DNA of 64,000 nt from Massilia aquatica (lineage in GTDB: Bacteria > Pseudomonadota > Gammaproteobacteria > Burkholderiales > Burkholderiaceae_D): contig NZ_VVIW01000014.1 of the NCBI RefSeq assembly GCF_011682045.1, positions 1-64,000 of the forward strand. The letters are read 5' to 3'. A program made the translations under genes and the position numbers. Shown in pieces: positions 1 through 7,581 of the stretch. A model generated the notes under the pieces. It worked only from the letters and a program-made list of their open reading frames with translations, searched no databases and was not told the origin of the DNA. The first letter of the stretch is position 1. Every line of letters begins with the position of its first letter.

Positions 1-2
1 AA

Positions 3-341
3 ATCGCCCAATTCGAGGCCGGAAGCTTCTATTTCATTCGACTTTCGCACGCGAAAGTGAATCGCTATCGACGGCGGCGAAGACGCGCCTGGCATGCTCA
101 GCGAAAAAACTGTCTGCCGCGCAGACTGCTAGCGGCGACCGGAAGAAGTATTCCACCCGAGAATTCGGTGCACAGCCTGGAGAATCTTCCTCAACATATT
201 TTGGACGATCTGAATGCCATTCATGAAAAATGCGTGAGCTCGCTCTATGCGTTCGCTTACCTTTATCATGTGTCAGACGCGCCATTCGGGGAAGTGAAAC
301 ATTATTTAGATCAAAGAGGCTGGCTCAGGGATGTGGACTAG
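3..341 (+). CDS. Hypothetical protein, 3' part (5' end outside window)
   Basis: The frame is open from the left edge to a TAG at 339-341, so the gene probably starts upstream of the window. An internal GTG at 57 is the only start seen here and has no good ribosome binding site. The first 18 residues and the last 55 (from NSVHSLENLPQH to RGWLRDVD) look like ordinary protein. The arginine-rich stretch between them (RYRRRRRRAW) looks odd and may mark a frameshift. I do not recognise the family. Its position just before a barstar-like gene suggests toxin/immunity-type accessory DNA, but that is inference only. Confidence 0.45.
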   Translation: MAQFEAGSFYFIRLSHAKVNRYRRRRRRAWHAQRKNCLPRRLLAATGRSIPPENSVHSLENLPQHILDDLNAIHEKCVSSLYAFAYLYHVSDAPFGEVKHYLDQRGWLRDVD

Positions 342-401
342 GTTTTTACAGTCTCTCGTGGCCGCACACGCTCAGACTAGTATTGATGGGCTGTTTAATG
401 A

Positions 402-707
402 ATGAATACCGACATGCGCAACGACAATTTAAGGATCGACCTGACCTACGCTCGCTCGGCGCTCTACGTGCGCCAGACCATTGCACAGGCGTTTGGTATC
501 CCCCTCGGCCGGGAATTCACCTGGCACATCCTGCGGGATCTCATTTGCGGACTGCCTGCATCAGCGCTGCCAATATCGATCACATTCGCAGGCTGGGCAC
601 GAATGAGTATGGTAATCCGCGAAGAATCGGAAAACCTGAGCGCCTTCCTGAGCGAGCTTAAAAGAGTTCATCCCGACATCAAAGTCTGGATCATCATTCT
701 TGACTGA
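402..707 (+). CDS. Barstar-like (barnase inhibitor family) protein
   Basis: This is a 101-residue protein of about barstar size (barstar is about 90). Two features recall the barstar fold: a helical N-terminal half with an IAQAFGIP-like segment, and a C-terminal SELKRVHPDIKVWIIILD, where barstar also ends in a short beta strand after a polar helix. Barstars bind and neutralise RNases and often act as immunity proteins next to RNase toxins. No RNase is visible beside it; upstream is only a partial unknown gene and downstream a decayed gene. The start at 402 has a weak ribosome binding site, and 414 is an alternative ATG. The family assignment rests on overall pattern, not on a diagnostic motif. 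Confidence 0.5.
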   Translation: MNTDMRNDNLRIDLTYARSALYVRQTIAQAFGIPLGREFTWHILRDLICGLPASALPISITFAGWARMSMVIREESENLSAFLSELKRVHPDIKVWIIILD

Positions 708-743
708 CATTTCATCAATACCCGGAGACTCCTGACCACACTC

Positions 744-1170
744 ATGACGACTCAGATTACGAACGACAACATCGTGAATCTTGAGGGGACCATCAGCGCA
801 GCCGATTTGCGCTCACTCGCCCAAAATGGCCCGATCGGCAAGCTTTGCCTGACCAAGATGCCCAAGCTGACTGCGCGCATTGCCACGGGCCTGTCTTCCT
901 TGCCGTCGGTCGACCATGTGTGGCTGTGGTGCGAGTGACGCGTACTGCGATGCGCCACGTCGTTTCGATTCCTGGATTGCGCGTGCTGGATGTGCTCGAC
1001 GTCGTAAAACCAGGCCGTCTGGAGGGTTGGCAGTTCGACGACGCCATGGCCGAGCAAACCTCTGTCGGCGCTGCCGTCGCTAAAAACGCATCTGGCTTGA
1101 TGCTATCACCCCCACTTCGGCGCAACGAGATGCACTGGCGGCGCGCTACGAACACGTTCTGACCACGTGA
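744..1170 (+). pseudogene. Decayed leucine-rich-type gene, broken in three frames
   Basis: Reading starts at ATG 744 and stays open to the TGA at 936-938 (ends HVWLWCE). It continues in the next frame as VTRTAMRHVVSIPGLRVLDVLDVV up to about 1060, and then in the third frame as KRIWLDAITPTSAQRDALA to a TGA at 1168-1170. The three pieces read as successive parts of one protein with repeated L-x-x-L segments (LSSLPSVDHVWLW, IPGLRVLDVLDVV), like short leucine-rich repeats. The total is much shorter than an intact repeat protein would be, so internal deletion as well as frameshifts is likely. Sequencing error could explain single shifts but not the missing repeats. Confidence 0.6.
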
Positions 1171-1536
1171 ATTGTCTCGATGAGCGCGGCGACAGGAGGC
1201 GAACTGTGGCGCCATTTCACTGCGCTGGTACAAAAATACCACAGCTTCACCATTCTTTTTACTCCTCGTCGAGGTCAAAATTATTATTTTCAGGAAACTC
1301 ATGTTGGCTTAATGGCCAAATGCGTTGCACTGTGAAATAAGACGCTCCGCCGGCGCCAATAAATCATGACATACACACAAATTAAAATATGATAGGGAAA
1401 TTAAAATATCCACGAGAGAATAATTACGTTAATCCTGTATTGACAAATGAAATTCGATCAATTTTATCAATGTATTAATTGTGACCTTCCCCTCCATACT
1501 GGTACCGCCATTTGGCCAACCTTATTGGAGACAGTC
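1171..1536. other. AT-rich intergenic region before the PEP-CTERM gene
   Basis: There is no gene here. The stretch from about 1340 to 1490 is much more AT-rich than the surroundings and carries a likely promoter (see 1440-1468). A run of GG and GC pairs near 1313-1329 (TGGCCAAATGCGTTGCA) looks like a sigma-54 site but has 11 rather than 10 bases between the GG and GC. Confidence 0.5.
1440..1468 (+). promoter_or_regulatory. Possible sigma-70 promoter of the PEP-CTERM gene
   Basis: A perfect TTGACA at 1440-1445 is followed after 17 bases by a poor -10 (TTTATC, 1463-1468) in AT-rich DNA. It lies about 70 bases before the chosen start at 1537. Confidence 0.35.
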
Positions 1537-2133
1537 ATGACGTCGTACATGAACAAGCTACTGACCGCACTTACCGTCGCTGCACTGAGTTTGCCGCTCT
1601 CGGCGGCGGCGGCTACCTATACGCTGACCGCCTCCGATACGGACCAATCCTGGATGTCCAACCCCGGAAACTTTGAAATCGGCCGTTTTTCCCTTCAATC
1701 GGACATCGTCGATATCATCAGCCTCAACTCATCGGTCACATTAATCGACCAGGGATGGGGCGGCGAGAATCCAGACAACGGTGTATCCGTCAGGCTGTTT
1801 GCAGGCGAAACCCAGATCTATTCCCTGCATGTGGCCGGTGCCAATCACGAGTGGAAGACGGAACTTTACTCCCTGACCTCAAACCCCGCAGACTTTGCCG
1901 GCTTGAATGCCGCGCTCGACAACGCCCAATGGGGCGCCGGCGTCACGGTGCGCATGTACACCAATGCGTGGGGCTATCCGGGATGGGAGCTGCACACCCG
2001 CAATGTGAGCCTGGACCTGACCTCGGGCGTCATCGCCGCAGTGCCCGAGCCGGCTACGTATGCGATGCTGCTGGGAGGCCTGACCGTGCTCGGCGCCGCC
2101 GCGCGCCGCCGCCGGGAACGCAAACTGCCGTAA
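1537..2133 (+). CDS. PEP-CTERM sorting domain protein
   Basis: This is a secreted protein of 198 residues. The start at 1537 is preferred over the in-frame ATG at 1447 because GGAG sits 6 bases upstream and the signal peptide follows directly (MTSYMNKLLTALTVAALSLPLSAAAA). The C-terminus has the complete sorting signal: VPEPATYAMLLGG, a hydrophobic segment and an arginine cluster (RRRRERK). Proteins of this type are cleaved and anchored by exosortase and are usually exported with surface polysaccharide. The mature part is rich in beta-type segments with Trp and Asn and has no enzyme motif that I recognise. It is probably a substrate of the XrtA system encoded further along. Confidence 0.88.
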   Translation: MTSYMNKLLTALTVAALSLPLSAAAATYTLTASDTDQSWMSNPGNFEIGRFSLQSDIVDIISLNSSVTLIDQGWGGENPDNGVSVRLFAGETQIYSLHVAGANHEWKTELYSLTSNPADFAGLNAALDNAQWGAGVTVRMYTNAWGYPGWELHTRNVSLDLTSGVIAAVPEPATYAMLLGGLTVLGAAARRRRERKLP

Positions 2134-2299
2134 TGCAGTCGCGCGGCATGCAAGCAGCCTGCCGGCGCTGGCATGCCGCATAGTGAGCTCGGCTATGCAT
2201 CACCAGTATATGAAATTACCCCGAGGCGCAGCAGCTTATCGAGCCTGACCAAACCGGATGCACCAATCTATAATGGCCATTTAATACCAAGTTTCCACC

Positions 2300-2896
2300 A
2301 TGCTGACGCGCGACCAGATTGAAGAACTGAACGAACGCCTTGTCAGGATTCCTGACGAACCGTTAAAGGAACTGTACCAGCAGTGCGGCGCATTTAAACA
2401 CGCTTCGCACTGCCAGACCTGGAATACGGTACAGCTATACCCGGTGAGCACGCTGCTGACCTGGCTGCATGCGGTCGCCGGTACCAAGCCAGCCGTCGGA
2501 CTGCTTGGATATATTCACGACGTGTGGGGAGGACGCACGGAGCTGGACGTGATCGACGCGGAATCGGCCAAAATAATCAACGAAAACTACATCGTTTTCG
2601 GCGAGCGATGCATCAGCGACGACGTCTACGAGTACTGGTATTTCGACCGCAATGGTTTGTTTGGCAGCCTGTATTTCGACCAGGACCAGGGCGCTTACAA
2701 CGTCTGGAAGCTCGAAACACTGGTCAACATCATCCCGCCCGATTCCATGGGCTTGTCCCCTGAGGCACGGCGCGCCTGCACACTGGCCGAGATCGCCACT
2801 GTGTCATCCGATGAAAACAGCTTCCCCAACAAGGAGTTGGACGCGTTGATTACGCAGCAGTTCGACGATTGCGCGCAGAGACTGGCGGAAGGCTAG
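2300..2896 (+). CDS. Hypothetical protein (198 aa), possibly SUKH-like
   Basis: This is a soluble acidic protein with no signal peptide or membrane segment. The middle part (NYIVFGERCISDDVYEYWYFDRNGLFGSLYFD) recalls SMI1/KNR4 (SUKH) immunity proteins, in which an aromatic strand pair follows an acidic loop, but the match is too loose for a firm call. Codon use fits the chromosome. The start at 2300 follows the stretch ACCAAGTTTCCACC, with no strong ribosome binding site. It lies between a PEP-CTERM gene and an ATP-grasp gene and shows no operon link to either. Confidence 0.6.
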   Translation: MLTRDQIEELNERLVRIPDEPLKELYQQCGAFKHASHCQTWNTVQLYPVSTLLTWLHAVAGTKPAVGLLGYIHDVWGGRTELDVIDAESAKIINENYIVFGERCISDDVYEYWYFDRNGLFGSLYFDQDQGAYNVWKLETLVNIIPPDSMGLSPEARRACTLAEIATVSSDENSFPNKELDALITQQFDDCAQRLAEG

Positions 2897-2961
2897 AATT
2901 GCTACGTTGAAACGCGGCGCAGCCCGCCTTATCCCGAACAGCCACTCCCGAACCTTGCACC

Positions 2962-3711
2962 ATGCCGACCCTGATCCTCACGCCCCGCTACACCGACGAC
3001 GCCCAAGCACTGTGGAAAGCCGCCGCCGCACTTGGCTGGCAAGTCGAGCGCCTGGTCAGCTGGCGCGTGCCGGCCGCGCTGCAAACGCTGTCCGAGCCGG
3101 TGTTGTACGGCGAAGCACTGTTCGGCCCCGCGCTCGCTGCCGAACTGGGTCTGGACCTGCTGGGTCCGCCGGAAGACTGGCTGGTGCGGCTGCCGTTCGC
3201 CTACCGCAAACGCGCCATTTCGCTGAGCACGCTCGGGCAGGCGCGCCAGCTAACGGCGCCGGCGTTCGTCAAGCCGCCCAACGACAAGAGTTTCCCGGCC
3301 GCCGTCTACAAGGGCGCCGATCTACCAACGGAATACGACGACGACATGCCGGTGCTGGTGTCCGATGTCGTCACCTGGGAAAAGGAATTTCGCTGCTTCA
3401 TCCTCGACCGCACCCTGCGTACCTTCTCGGTCTATGCGCGCGCGGGCGAGTTGCAGCGCGATGCCGACTTCCACAGCACCCCCGAAGAAGATGCCCAAGT
3501 GCAGGAATTCATTGGGCGCCTGCTGGCCGATCCGGCTGTCGACTTGCCGGCCGCCACCGTGGTCGATGTCGGCACGATCGCCGGCCTCGGCTGGGCCTGC
3601 GTGGAGCAAAACGCGGCCTGGGGCGCAGGCATCTACGGCTGCGACCCGTCCCAGGTGCTGGAGGTCTTGCAACGCGCCTCCATCAAGCTGGACAACAAGG
3701 ATCGTCGTTAA
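2962..3711 (+). CDS. ATP-grasp domain protein (DUF4343 type)
   Basis: The protein has 249 residues. The core FVKPPNDKSFPAAVY matches the ATP-binding lysine strand of ATP-grasp proteins. EKEFRCFILDRTLRTFSVYAR and the later VVDVGTIAGLGWACVEQNAAWGAGIYG match the metal and ATP-binding part seen in the DUF4343 family, which acts on its own without a known substrate. The N-terminal 90 residues form the pre-ATP-grasp fold. It is probably a cytoplasmic ligase of unknown specificity. The last 167 bases of the gene and 27 bases after it are repeated about 3.4 kb downstream. Confidence 0.75.
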   Translation: MPTLILTPRYTDDAQALWKAAAALGWQVERLVSWRVPAALQTLSEPVLYGEALFGPALAAELGLDLLGPPEDWLVRLPFAYRKRAISLSTLGQARQLTAPAFVKPPNDKSFPAAVYKGADLPTEYDDDMPVLVSDVVTWEKEFRCFILDRTLRTFSVYARAGELQRDADFHSTPEEDAQVQEFIGRLLADPAVDLPAATVVDVGTIAGLGWACVEQNAAWGAGIYGCDPSQVLEVLQRASIKLDNKDRR

Positions 3712-3738
3712 CAACGTCCAGAATGTCGCAAATCAAAG
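3543..3738 (+). repeat. Direct repeat, copy A (3' end of ATP-grasp gene)
   Basis: These 196 bases match 6942-7137 with no gap and 17 differences by my count (about 91 percent). The copy covers the last 55 codons, the stop and 27 bases of non-coding DNA. Confidence 0.9.
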
Positions 3739-4052
3739 ACCCAGACCGCAAGCCGCTTTCAAAACGATATCTAACCTCCGACTGCCAACTGGCCGCGAAG
3801 AACTTCCGCTTTCGGTCATCAGCAGGCGTTGTAAACTGACATGGAATGCCAGTGGAATACTGCTGGATCAAAAATCCGGTGTGACACCTACTCGCGAAAC
3901 CATGAAAATACGTCATTTTGATGTAAGTAGATTTCCAGGTGTAACCCTCAAGCTGCGGAGAGTTAACAAAGACGATCTCTCGTTGTTCTCGAAAAAGAGT
4001 CTCCGTCGGCCCACACTGTGGATCCACCATGTAAGGGCTTATAGGAGAAGCG
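3739..4052. other. Intergenic region, no gene recognised
   Basis: Open frames here have no ribosome binding site and do not look like protein. The only useful signal is AGGAG (4042-4046) before the ATG at 4053. The composition is slightly lower in GC than the flanking core genes. Confidence 0.4.
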
Positions 4053-4409
4053 ATGCAAACCAGCGACATTTTAGGCAAGATCAACGACGGCGTATTTTTC
4101 GAACGAATTTTCGGGCAGGAGCGCGACTGGGATGCAGCGCTCGACGCAAGAGACAGTCCCGCCTTCGATGCCGACTGGCTTGAGAGCAACGAAAAGCTGG
4201 CGGTCGGCTATCCGGTAGACGAGACGGCGACCATGGAGGTGAGGGAAGCGGTCTTTCAGACCGTGTTTCGACTAACGGCCAATCCAGACTTGGCCGCCTA
4301 TGTTTCCGATGATTTTGATCTCATTACCCAGGCCAATCTCCATGGCGCTGATATTGCTTTCATCCGCCGGCTATGGGATTCGTATGTCCATGGTATTTTT
4401 CCAACGTAG
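4053..4409 (+). CDS. Small hypothetical protein (118 aa)
   Basis: The start at 4053 has a good ribosome binding site (ATAGGAGAAGCG). The protein is acidic, with helical segments (NLHGADIAFIRRLWDSYVHGIFP at the end) and no signal peptide or membrane segment. I do not recognise the family. Size, acidity and location in an accessory patch would fit an immunity protein, but no toxin is visible. Confidence 0.6.
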   Translation: MQTSDILGKINDGVFFERIFGQERDWDAALDARDSPAFDADWLESNEKLAVGYPVDETATMEVREAVFQTVFRLTANPDLAAYVSDDFDLITQANLHGADIAFIRRLWDSYVHGIFPT

Positions 4410-4680
4410 CCAGATGGAGATAGACACCCAATGCACTGGCTGGCGCTGCGCAGGCGACGCCGTTCTTCCAGTCGAGCGCCGGAACGACAATGCATACGCT
4501 TGTGTAGACGTGACAAAGGCGGCGGTATAGAATTGTGCAAGGTGCCCACCTTACTTGCACACGAGTAAAAAAAGGCCTTGCCTCACTCTCACTGAAAACT
4601 TCTCTTTTGAGCCTCGTCGTCGGGGTCTTAAACGTGTGCGCCTGACCCGACATCGGCGTGGCATTTAGGAAAGGTTTTTC

Positions 4681-5817
4681 ATGACAATCAGGGAACTCGC
4701 GTACGCCGCGCAGCAACACCTTCAAGTCAACACCAGAGGCATATTCAAGCGAGCCCATGTATACGAGCTGTTGGCAGCTTGCTTCGGCTTCAATTCATAC
4801 GCCGCATTCGGTGTTGATACCGTATTCATGCAACTTCGCCAGAACGACACACCGGTGCCACCTCAACGCGCGTTAATCACGCGGCGTTGCATCGAACTTG
4901 GATTTCAACCTGACAAAGCGGTTCTGATCCCGGCCGTGCTGGAATCCTTCCTGGCTCAGCGCCAGATTGGTGTCGCAAGCATGTCGTCGTTAATCCGCTG
5001 CCTCCGAGGCGAGCCCCCCAATCAAGACGATTACCTCGCAGGCGAAGCAAACAGGCTGTTCAGCGACGACCAGGACGATCTATCCGATCCTGCTGACAAC
5101 GTTGGATTCGGACAGGTCTTGGGGAGCGCTCTGGAAGCGGCCGCCAGTAAGGGACATGCCCTGGCCCATTACGCGCTCGCACTGATCAATGCCCCCGACA
5201 ATGAAGACGACGAAGCTGACCCTGGGAGCGCCTACTGGCACGCGCAGGGGCAACAAGGTCGCGTGCTTATCGGGGTGGAAAAGGAATGGGCCGAAGCGTA
5301 CGAGGCTCGTCTCACGCGAACAGAAAAGCACTTACGCCATCTTCGAGAGGCTGGTCGACTGGGCAATCAGCAAGCGCTTCTCGACTTGGCTGACGGGTTT
5401 GATGACCCGTCCTTCTTCGAGCAGTCGCGGCGCGATGTTGACGCAGACCCGGCAGTAGTGGCCGCTATCGCCGAGCGCATCGGGCGTTCTACCGATGCCA
5501 AGCATTGGTTGACCGTTGCTGCCGAGAGAGGGGACACGGATGCCATGCTCCAGCTTATCGAGAAACACGATCAAGATGATCTGCTCCGTTGCTGGATGTG
5601 GGTGTATCTCTCGCAGCTCGTGGGGACGGATCTGGCCGAGGATGCGTACTTCGCGATTCACGAGGATGGTTCCGGCTACGACGACGATGTTGGTGGGTCT
5701 GCCTATGTCGCTGGTCGCGATGGCGTCAATCTCGACCGGCTAAGTACGGAGCAAGACGCCGCTGCCAGGCTTGCGGCACACGAAGTGTTTGGTCAAATGC
5801 AGCGACATGGTGCATGA
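4681..5817 (+). CDS. Sel1/TPR-like repeat protein (378 aa)
   Basis: The N-terminal 55 residues contain ELLAACFGFNSYAAF, a short helical motif seen at the start of several plasmid- and accessory-type proteins. Residues from about 140 onward carry Sel1-like repeats with the usual small-residue pattern (AAASKGHALAHYALAL, REAGRLGNQQALLDLAD, AAERGDTDAMLQLIE). Such repeats form helical scaffolds for protein contacts, and no enzyme motif is seen. The ATG at 4681 follows a weak AGGAAAGG-type site. It lies inside the block flanked by the ATP-grasp 3'-end repeats. Confidence 0.65.
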   Translation: MTIRELAYAAQQHLQVNTRGIFKRAHVYELLAACFGFNSYAAFGVDTVFMQLRQNDTPVPPQRALITRRCIELGFQPDKAVLIPAVLESFLAQRQIGVASMSSLIRCLRGEPPNQDDYLAGEANRLFSDDQDDLSDPADNVGFGQVLGSALEAAASKGHALAHYALALINAPDNEDDEADPGSAYWHAQGQQGRVLIGVEKEWAEAYEARLTRTEKHLRHLREAGRLGNQQALLDLADGFDDPSFFEQSRRDVDADPAVVAAIAERIGRSTDAKHWLTVAAERGDTDAMLQLIEKHDQDDLLRCWMWVYLSQLVGTDLAEDAYFAIHEDGSGYDDDVGGSAYVAGRDGVNLDRLSTEQDAAARLAAHEVFGQMQRHGA

Positions 5818-6206
5818 TCCCGCTGCCGTAGCGTTGATTTGTAAAGCGATCTAACGGATGGCGAGGGGCGGCTCGAGGGGCGGCGCGAAGCTCCGCAATG
5901 GAGCGGCAGCCGCAGAGCCGTCAAGTACAATTCCAACAGTCGGCGAACGGCGGTGCGTTCATTTTCGAAAGCGGTGATATTTTATGACCGTCCGCTTCGG
6001 GGCGTAAGCGGCCTTCCATGCGGGCTGGAAGACCTTCTACGTTGCGCCGTAGGCTTAGCGTGCTTTTCCCCCGGGCGCCCCTCCTCTCCCTACCAGACCC
6101 CGCGCCGTCGGGCAAGTGACATTTTCGCTTCACAGCATGCGATGTTATATCGCTGACGTCCATATTAACTCGTCGTTTTTTCGATCTATTACAGGTTTGA
6201 TTTCAC
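5818..6206. other. Intergenic region with no recognised gene
   Basis: About 390 bases contain GC-rich short repeats (GGGGCGGCTCGAGGGGCGGCG near 5862) and fragments that may be eroded coding DNA, but no frame has a start, ribosome binding site and protein-like sequence together. The last 50 bases are AT-rich and may hold the promoter of the next gene. Confidence 0.4.
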
Positions 6207-6887
6207 ATGCTATCTACCGATCAAATTTATCAACTACAAGAAACGCTTGAAGCTGCTGGCAAACGGCGCGAAGCCGCTGCAATAGCACTTGCGCCGAAGC
6301 ACAAAGGCGGAGAATGGGAAGAGTTCCATGCTGCTGTCAAGGCAGAGCTCGTCGCTGAGCGTGCGCTCGCTGCTGCCCAAAACCAGGCATACGCCGTGCC
6401 CGTTGAGCTTCCGGTGCTGTGGGACACAGGAGCTCCGCTACCCCATCTTCTTCAGAACGACTATCAGGCGTTCCTGATTTTCTTCGTTCGGGATGCCGAT
6501 CCGAGTTGGGACGGGTCATCCGTGAACATTCGTCGCCCCGACAGCCCTGCCGCCTTTCAATTGGCTGTGGTGGAGTTCAAGGGCTGCGTATCGACGATGA
6601 TGGGATCTCCCAATGACGAGGTGCTACATGGCCACCCGCTCTACGGAAAGGGGCTTGAGGGGTATCGTCCCATGCGAATCGAAAACTCTGCGTGGATCGC
6701 AGAGCTTCAGCGCATCAACTCGGTTCATGACGGGTATGCGCCAGAACGGTGGCGCCGACTGTCACACTACTTTTTCGGGTTTCATGATGTGACGTTCGAG
6801 TGTGTCGCCGAATCAGTGAGCGTAGATCTGCACGAGTCGTCTTTGCCAGAGGTCCTGGCGAAGGTTTGCGAGAGGCTGCTTCGGTAA
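6207..6887 (+). CDS. Hypothetical protein (226 aa)
   Basis: The protein begins with a charged, probably coiled N-terminus (QLQETLEAAGKRREAAAI, KAELVAERALAAAQ). A globular part follows with PNDEVLHGHPLYGKGLEGYRPMRIENSAWIAELQRINSVH and HYFFGFHDVTFECVAESVSV. The second part gives the impression of a conserved family found scattered in bacteria, but I cannot name a function. No membrane segment or signal peptide is present. It is the last gene before the second copy of the ATP-grasp repeat. Confidence 0.65.
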   Translation: MLSTDQIYQLQETLEAAGKRREAAAIALAPKHKGGEWEEFHAAVKAELVAERALAAAQNQAYAVPVELPVLWDTGAPLPHLLQNDYQAFLIFFVRDADPSWDGSSVNIRRPDSPAAFQLAVVEFKGCVSTMMGSPNDEVLHGHPLYGKGLEGYRPMRIENSAWIAELQRINSVHDGYAPERWRRLSHYFFGFHDVTFECVAESVSVDLHESSLPEVLAKVCERLLR

Positions 6888-6941
6888 ACCTGAACTTCCG
6901 GTTTGGGGCGACAGCGGCCGCGATCGGACTGCAGCGCAGCC

Positions 6942-7137
6942 CTTGCCGGCCGCCACCGTGGTCGATGCCGGCGCCATCGCCAGCCTCGGCTGGGCCTGCG
7001 TGGAGCAGAACGCGGCTTGGGGCGCAGGCCTCTATGGCTGCAACCCGGCCCGGGTGCTGGCGGTCTTGCAGCGCGCCTCCATCAAGCTGGACAATAAGGG
7101 TCGTCGTTAAAAACGTCCAAAATGTCGCAAATCAAAG
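6942..7137 (+). pseudogene. Truncated ATP-grasp 3' end (direct repeat copy B)
   Basis: Copy B of the repeat at 3543-3738. It encodes the last 55 residues (LPAATVVDAGAIASLGWACVEQ onward) and the stop, but has no 5' part. Several of the differences change amino acids, so the copy is a drifting paralogue or decaying remnant and not a recent exact duplication. Confidence 0.85.
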
Positions 7138-7156
7138 GCATACCGCACCTGCCTTT

Positions 7157-7214
7157 GACGCTGCGCAAAGACGCTGCACTTGATGCAGGGTGAGTGAAGG
7201 CGGATGCCTATACT
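7157..7214 (+). promoter_or_regulatory. Possible promoter region of the peptide/DUF692 unit
   Basis: Two direct repeats GACGCTGCRC (7157-7166 and 7170-7179, period 13) lie 30 bases before a TATACT (7209-7214) that could be a -10 box. A near-hairpin (GCCTCAGC ... GCTGGAGGC) follows around 7230-7255. These could be an activator site and a leader structure, but this rests on pattern alone. Confidence 0.25.
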
Positions 7215-7319
7215 TTGAACAACAGCCAGCCTCAGCATTAACGCTGGAGGCCCTGCTGTCGGGGAAATGCGCCGCATTTTCCGAGGAGACACATCACCCA
7301 CATACAGGAGCGTCACGTC

Positions 7320-7580
7320 ATGGATACCAACGCCGTCGATCTGCGTACCACCCTGGCCGCACAACCCGTCAACCGCAGCGTCAGCGTCTCGGTGCCGAGC
7401 CAGGTGTATTTCGACCTGGACCAGTTCCAGCGCGTCCAGAAAGAGCTGCTCGGCCAGCTTGGCTGCCCGGCCTGCACCTCCGGCTTCGATATCCGCTACG
7501 ATATCCAGCGCCGCTTCATCGTCGACGCCAACCTGGCGGTGCAGGCAACCGGGCTGGCGCAAGACCAGCTCTCGCCCTGA
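7320..7580 (+). CDS. Small CPAC-motif protein, putative substrate peptide of DUF692 enzyme
   Basis: The protein has 86 residues with AGGAG 12 bases upstream. There is no signal peptide. Residues 1-45 (VSVSVPSQVYFDLDQFQRVQKELLGQLG) look like a structured leader, followed by a core C49-P-A-C52 and SGFDIRYD (54-61), then a tail to residue 86. Its stop is one base from the start of the DUF692 gene, so the two are translationally coupled. DUF692 (MNIO) enzymes modify Cys, Asp or Asn in small partner peptides, as in methanobactin, TglA and bufferin systems. This gene is in the right position and has suitable residues, but belongs to none of those precursor families that I recognise. The function as a precursor is inference. 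Confidence 0.6.
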   Translation: MDTNAVDLRTTLAAQPVNRSVSVSVPSQVYFDLDQFQRVQKELLGQLGCPACTSGFDIRYDIQRRFIVDANLAVQATGLAQDQLSP

Positions 7581-7581
7581 C

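Noticed and set aside
1305-1335. Sigma-54-like TGGCC ... TTGCA before the first PEP-CTERM gene
   Set aside because: The GG-GC spacing is 11 bases instead of 10, and it lies more than 200 bases before the start.
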